This document shows positions 59,889-64,000 of a DNA stretch of 64,000 nt, piece after piece. The DNA is taken from assembly GCA_003649445.1 (NCBI GenBank), contig QMRV01000003.1, forward strand, positions 9,920 to 73,919, read 5' to 3'. The position numbers were made by a program, and so were the translations under genes. The DNA is from Thermoprotei archaeon. Its GTDB lineage: Archaea; Thermoproteota; Thermoprotei; Thermofilales; B15-G2. Under the pieces are notes generated by a model, which had not been told where the DNA came from, searched no databases, and saw only the letters and a list, made by a program, of their open reading frames with translations. Numbering within the stretch: the stretch's first letter is position 1; every line of letters begins with the position of its first letter.

Positions 59889-60302
59889 TCTATCACCATA
59901 ACTCTTTACACCATCAGCATATATATTCCTTTTCACTCGATGATGATTAAGAAAAAATCCCACTATAATAAAGGAAAAGAGAAAAATATCACTTGATCGA
60001 ACTCAATATAGAAAAAATTTTCTTTCTAATGACAAATACGTGACATTTAATGTGTAAAACTTAATAAAGAAAACATATAAAGCCGAAAAAACAGTATAAC
60101 ATCAAAATAAAAATCTTTTCTAGATATATTGAATTTATATATTATCTTTTTCTGAAAATAAAGAAAAATAAATCTCTTTTTCTAAAAATACATTAAAAAT
60201 AACTGCAGATAATGGCAATGGAGCTTTTCAATAATACCATTAGTTGAGCCATAAAAGCGGTTAAGTGAAAAATATTTTAGCTAGATAAAAACACTTAGAC
60301 CA
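59889..60302 (+). other. 414-nt gene-free A/T-rich gap
   Basis: Long A/T-rich stretch between the zinc-ribbon gene and Nep1. I see no coding frame or box C/D motif set (a GATGATGA at 59940 has no partner D box). It probably holds only the two divergent promoters; TATA-like A/T runs are abundant and none stands out. Confidence 0.6.
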
Positions 60303-60980
60303 GTGAAGCTGACACTAATTTTCGCCGAAGCAGGAGTAGAACTAGTGCCACCAGAGCTCTGGAAACACCCCAGCGTAAAAAGGTGGGCTTCTAAAAGAGG
60401 AAAATCCCCCAAAAAATGTCTACTAGACATAAGCTTCCATTACTCAGCAATGAAAGAGCTGAAAGACTGGTGGAAAAGAGGCCGCCCAGACATACTCCAC
60501 CTGTGTCTCCTAGAAGCCCTCGACTCGCCCCTCAACAGAAAAGGAATGCTCCAAGTATACGCCCACACCTACGCCGGAAAAATAATGAAATTCAGGCAAG
60601 ACGTCAGAATACCCAAAAACTACTTCCGTTTCATAGGTCTCATGGAGCAGCTTCTCGCGGAAGGCAAAGTCCCGCCCGACAGCGAAGACCCCTTAATAAA
60701 AATAGAAGAGACAACACTAAAAGCCATAACAAGCAAGTGCAGCCACATTTACCTAATGGACGAAATGGGAGCAAAAAAGAGCGCTCTCTCTTTCGCAGAA
60801 GAAATAGTGAAACACGGAAACCCCTGCATAATAATAGGGTGCTTTCAGTCAGGAACATTCTCCCCAGACATATACATGCTCGCAGACGAAAGAGTAAAAA
60901 TATTTGACGAAGCACTCGCCTCCTGGACAGTTACTTCACGAGTACTCACAGCAATAGAAATTAAGCTAGGCTTACTCTAA
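60303..60980 (+). CDS. nep1: rRNA (pseudouridine N1)-methyltransferase Nep1/Emg1
   Basis: 225 residues, GTG start. Nep1 motifs: LLDISFHYSAMKEL, RPDILHLCLLEALDSPLNRKG, VYAHT, VRIPKNYFRFIGLMEQLL (rRNA-binding) and IIGCFQSGTFSPDIY (knot). It methylates a pseudouridine in the 16S h31 loop and aids 30S assembly. Pelota follows by 7 nt; both are in one operon. Confidence 0.93.
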   Translation: MKLTLIFAEAGVELVPPELWKHPSVKRWASKRGKSPKKCLLDISFHYSAMKELKDWWKRGRPDILHLCLLEALDSPLNRKGMLQVYAHTYAGKIMKFRQDVRIPKNYFRFIGLMEQLLAEGKVPPDSEDPLIKIEETTLKAITSKCSHIYLMDEMGAKKSALSFAEEIVKHGNPCIIIGCFQSGTFSPDIYMLADERVKIFDEALASWTVTSRVLTAIEIKLGLL

Positions 60981-60987
60981 CTAAAAC

Positions 60988-62052
60988 GTGGAAATTCTAC
61001 AACAAGACCTCCGCAAAAACACCTTCGAAATAAAAATAGATACACCAGAAGACCTCCTATTCTTAGCACTCTTCATAGAGCCAGAAGACACAGTACACGC
61101 CTGGACAACAAGACAGCTAAAATACAGCAGAGGTCTCAAAACGGAAAGAGGAGAAAGAGTAAAAGTCTACATGGGACTCAAAGTCATAAAAATAGAGTAC
61201 GACGACTTCAGAGAGGCACTCAGAGTACACGGAATAGTAGTACAGGCACCAGACTACCTCGAAGCCCAAGGAACACACCACACAATAACACTAGCACCTG
61301 GAAATATAGTAAAAATAGTAAAAAACAAAGTATACAAATACCAAACAGAATTAATAAACTATTTCACAAAAACACAAATAAAAATAGCATTAATAAGCAT
61401 AGGAAACCAAGAAATAGCAGTATCAGAACTAACACAAGCAGGAATAAAAATAAAATACACAATAAAAGTATCACTACAAAAAACAGAAAAAGAAACAAAA
61501 CTATCTACAATATATGCAAATATAGTAAAAGAATTAAAAAGCAAACTCGAAGTATTCAAAGACAAATATAGTTACATAATAATATTAGTAGACTCGGTAG
61601 TAAATGCAGCAATAGAAAATCAACTACAACAAATACAAAAAGAATACAGTAAAAGAATAAGCATATACAAGGTATCAGAAGGAGGAATTGCAGGAATATA
61701 CGAATTCACAAGAAGTAGTCAATTCAAAAGAATATTAAGCACTACAAGACTATATCTAGAAGAACAAATAATAGAAAAAATATTCACAACACTAGTAAAC
61801 AAACCAGAAAAAATAGCAGTAGGTCTCACTGAAGTAAAGCAGGCAGCAGAACTAGGAGCAGTAGACACCCTAATAGTACTCAAAGACACGCTAGTACACA
61901 CAGAAGAGCTGAAAGAAATAATAAGAAACGTAGAAAAGTACAGCGGAAGAATAGTAGTCCTCATAGCCCGAGGAGAAGGATACGAGAAAATAAAAGCGCT
62001 GGGCGGAGCAGCAGCCCTCCTAAGATACCCTGTACAGCTTAAGCCTCCTTAA
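60988..62052 (+). CDS. pelA: ribosome rescue factor Pelota (Dom34)
   Basis: 354 residues, GTG start. The N-terminal Sm-like domain (NTFEIKIDTPEDLLFLALFIEPED, GERVKVYMGLKVIKIEYDDF, VHGIVVQAPDYLEAQGTHHTI) is followed by eRF1-like middle and C-terminal domains (GGIAGIYEFTRSSQFKRIL, GLTEVKQAAELGAVDTLIVL). It works with aABCE1 and aEF1A to split stalled ribosomes. Start of the nucleotidyltransferase gene on the other strand overlaps by 33 nt. Confidence 0.94.
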   Translation: MEILQQDLRKNTFEIKIDTPEDLLFLALFIEPEDTVHAWTTRQLKYSRGLKTERGERVKVYMGLKVIKIEYDDFREALRVHGIVVQAPDYLEAQGTHHTITLAPGNIVKIVKNKVYKYQTELINYFTKTQIKIALISIGNQEIAVSELTQAGIKIKYTIKVSLQKTEKETKLSTIYANIVKELKSKLEVFKDKYSYIIILVDSVVNAAIENQLQQIQKEYSKRISIYKVSEGGIAGIYEFTRSSQFKRILSTTRLYLEEQIIEKIFTTLVNKPEKIAVGLTEVKQAAELGAVDTLIVLKDTLVHTEELKEIIRNVEKYSGRIVVLIARGEGYEKIKALGGAAALLRYPVQLKPP

Positions 62053-62694
62053 AACCTCTTCCACAGAAACATCCGGAGGAATTCTCCTCCTAAAAAACAG
62101 ACCACACCTCCCCTCCTCATCCCTCTTCTCAAAAACCCTCCTCCTCTCCAAAATAGTAGACAGCGACACACCCAAAACCCTACACACATAAGGCTCCCGC
62201 CCCAAAACAGGAATCTCCCTGTGCCCCCAAGGCATAGGAACAATAAGCATAAACCTCTTATCAACACCAGGAATCCTCACACCTCTCTCGAGTTCCTCTA
62301 AGTAAACACGCCCCGCAAACCTATAGAACTCCTCCTCGCTCCTCAACAAAGGCTCCAAAGCCACGTGAACAAACACGTCTCCAGAAAGCTCAAAAACAGC
62401 CCTCAGCGCGTGCCGAGGAGTAGCCTTAACAACCTCCTTCCCCACAACCTTCTCTTCAGGCAAAATACTCTCTACAACAGACACCGAGCCACTCTCAACA
62501 AAAATATCTACATCGCTATCCGCGGAAACATCCCCTCTAGCAACACTACCGTAAACAAAACACCTCAAACCACATCGAGTCAAAAGCCGCATATAGAAAA
62601 GAGCACGCTCCCTCAGACACTTAAGCAGACGCCACCTCTCCTCAGAGTAGTACACATTCCGCTCCTCCGCCCTCCGGTCAACCCTAGTACCCAT
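62020..62694 (-). CDS. nucleotidyltransferase (MNT-like)
   Basis: 224 residues. CFVYGSVARGDVSADSDVDIFVES is the GSx10DxD motif of the pol-beta superfamily. N- and C-terminal parts are helical and basic. It may transfer a nucleotide to a protein or small molecule. It is G/C-richer than genes to the left. It follows the Sjogren-type zinc ribbon by 3 nt and may share an operon. Confidence 0.8.
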   Translation of the reverse strand: MGTRVDRRAEERNVYYSEERWRLLKCLRERALFYMRLLTRCGLRCFVYGSVARGDVSADSDVDIFVESGSVSVVESILPEEKVVGKEVVKATPRHALRAVFELSGDVFVHVALEPLLRSEEEFYRFAGRVYLEELERGVRIPGVDKRFMLIVPMPWGHREIPVLGREPYVCRVLGVSLSTILERRRVFEKRDEEGRCGLFFRRRIPPDVSVEEVLRRLKLYRVS

Positions 62695-62697
62695 AAA

Positions 62698-63060
62698 CTA
62701 CTCCTCGCGGCCAACAAGCCTCCTAATCCTCTCCAAAGCCTCCAAATACGTGACAGCAAGCTCACCAAGCCTTTTCTCCTCATCAACAGAAGAAGCCGAC
62801 AAAAGCCGGCTACTCACAGCCCTAAGCCTCTCACAAATAGCCCTCTGAAGATCAAGCACAACCACATCCACCAAAACCCTAGCTTCATCAACCTCGTCCC
62901 GAACCAAAAACACACTCTTACCACACTTAGGGCAAATAATACGCCCACTCTTAAGCCTAAACAAAGGAACACGGCACTCAGGACAAAGCTCACTAAGCAT
63001 ACAAGCCCCGCTTTTAAGAAGCTCGCTCATCCGCCTAACCAAATTCTCCCTCCCAGACAC
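62698..63060 (-). CDS. Sjogren's syndrome/scleroderma autoantigen 1-like zinc protein
   Basis: 120 residues, GTG start. LLKSGACMLSELCPECRVPLFRLKSGRIICPKCGK is the Sjogrens_1-type domain found in archaea and eukaryotes. The C-terminal half is a helical hairpin. The function is unknown; a scaffold role is presumed. It is 30 nt from the tRNA-Ile on the same strand. Confidence 0.87.
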   Translation of the reverse strand: MSGRENLVRRMSELLKSGACMLSELCPECRVPLFRLKSGRIICPKCGKSVFLVRDEVDEARVLVDVVVLDLQRAICERLRAVSSRLLSASSVDEEKRLGELAVTYLEALERIRRLVGREE

Positions 63061-63090
63061 AAAACACCACCCCTCAAAACAGGCCTAAAG

Positions 63091-63165
63091 TGGGCCCGCC
63101 GGGATTCGAACCCGGGGCCTCCCGGTTATCAGCCGGGCGCTCCAACCAGGCTAAGCTACGGGCCC
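63091..63165 (-). tRNA. tRNA-Ile (GAT)
   Basis: Minus strand: acceptor GGGCCCG (63165-63159) pairs with CGGGCCC (63098-63092); discriminator A at 63091. Anticodon loop CTGATAA gives anticodon GAU. T arm CCGGG-TTCGAAT-CCCGG. No intron, no encoded CCA. It is divergent from the 16S gene. Confidence 0.96.
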
Positions 63166-63234
63166 AGTAACACTACACAGCCACACACCTAAAAGCTTTT
63201 CTAATCTCACACAGCTGACACGACATTAGCACAA

Positions 63235-63250
63235 TAGAAAAGATTATAAG
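63235..63250 (+). promoter_or_regulatory. rRNA operon promoter (BRE and TATA)
   Basis: TAGAAAAG (BRE-like) followed by ATTATAAG, a strong archaeal promoter. The TATA centre at about 63246 predicts transcription starting around 63272-63274, which is exactly the base of the first leader hairpin. Confidence 0.72.
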
Positions 63251-63273
63251 CATCCTCTTCGCAAAAGTATCTG

Positions 63274-63354
63274 GTTCCCGCAGCTTCCGGCGGCTCACCC
63301 TGACAGACGGGGCTAACCCCTCAGGATGAAGGGTTGGCCTCCAGCTGCGGGAAC
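63274..63354 (+). ncRNA. 16S leader hairpin 1 (12-bp perfect stem)
   Basis: GTTCCCGCAGCT (63274-63285) pairs perfectly with AGCTGCGGGAAC (63343-63354). Within it CCTGA/TCAGG and GGGG/CCCC form a further stem. It starts at the predicted transcription start, so the rRNA precursor would have a capped, structured 5' end. Pocket-like internal loops and an ACA at 63353-63355 recall H/ACA RNAs, but this is not shown. Confidence 0.6.
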
Positions 63355-63366
63355 ACTTCAGATGAA

Positions 63367-63406
63367 GCTCCGAGCAAACCAGGGGCAAACCCCGGAGGCT
63401 CGGAGC
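63367..63406 (+). ncRNA. 16S leader hairpin 2
   Basis: GCTCCGAGC (63367-63375) pairs with GCTCGGAGC (63398-63406), with an inner GGGG/CCCC stem. A third hairpin, CACGGCC-TTGC-GGCCGTG at 63445-63462, abuts the mature 16S 5' end. These are probably part of pre-rRNA processing structures; the half of the processing stem after 16S is not in the window. Confidence 0.55.
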
Positions 63407-63462
63407 AGATAAAGGCCCGGCGGACCGCAAGTTCCCCGCCCAGCCACGGCCTTGCGGCCGTG

Positions 63463-64000
<538 letters not shown>

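Noticed and set aside
60416..60907. 163-codon frame inside nep1
   Set aside because: It is in another frame of a well-conserved gene and is made of Arg/Pro-rich nonsense.
62365..63192. 275-codon open frame on the plus strand
   Set aside because: It runs antisense to two clear genes and across tRNA-Ile; its composition (Asn, Thr, Pro, Lys repeats) is that of a G/C-rich shadow.

Overview
The window is archaeal chromosome from a hyperthermophilic member of the Thermoproteota (crenarchaeal side). The evidence is an A/T-rich protein-coding background next to very G/C-rich tRNA genes and 16S rRNA, archaeal-only proteins (aCPSF1/FttA, RpoL, RpoF, Csl4, Nob1, Pus10, TrmY, DUF655, DUF2070), a CdvA-like cell-division protein, GGTGA-type ribosome binding sites, and TATA boxes close to many start codons. 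A histone-fold gene at the left edge argues against Sulfolobales and fits lineages that keep histones, such as Thermofilum-like ones. The genus cannot be named from this alone.

Layout: 0-9 kb holds histone, S17e, an FKBP isomerase, proteasome beta, the termination nuclease aCPSF1, an Sm protein and L37e. A leftward operon follows, led by an unusual HTH/ATP-cone/inactive class III ribonucleotide reductase-like protein and ending in riboflavin kinase. 9-28 kb is information processing: TrmJ, L10e, PIN-KH ATPase, a KaiC-like ATPase, SRP54, TrmY and Pus10 (which together make m1-pseudouridine 54 in tRNA), L21e, a prepilin peptidase, RpoL/Csl4, tRNA-Leu with an intron, an NSUN-type methyltransferase, Nob1/NAD kinase, aIF5A, RpoF/DUF655, GluRS and tRNA-Ala with an intron. 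29-45 kb is envelope and energy metabolism: a surface protein, an M48 protease, two complete four-subunit 2-oxoacid:ferredoxin oxidoreductases, a transglutaminase-like protein, PhoH, DUF2070 and a class III aminotransferase. 45-50 kb is the least conserved part, with small regulators, dispersed 23-nt repeats, two candidate C/D RNAs and several unrecognised proteins. 50-63 kb returns to conserved genes (COG2521-like methyltransferase, KaiC-like ATPase, ATP-grasp plus mini zinc ribbon, CdvA-like, Nep1, Pelota) and includes two odd helix-hairpin-helix glycosylase relatives. The right end has tRNA-Ile and the start of a 16S rRNA gene with a structured leader.

The most informative layer beyond the proteins is a set of box C/D guide RNAs in short intergenic gaps, found by box sequence and the strict 12/3/12 spacing. 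One is predicted to target C34 of elongator tRNA-Met. Another has an 11-nt match to the 16S rRNA in this same window. The strongest protein oddities are the HTH-ATP-cone-NrdD-like protein whose glycyl-radical glycine is serine, and a terpene-cyclase-like toroid fused to a helix-hairpin-helix/cysteine-cluster glycosylase-like domain. All functional calls rest on reading motifs by eye; no database search was run.
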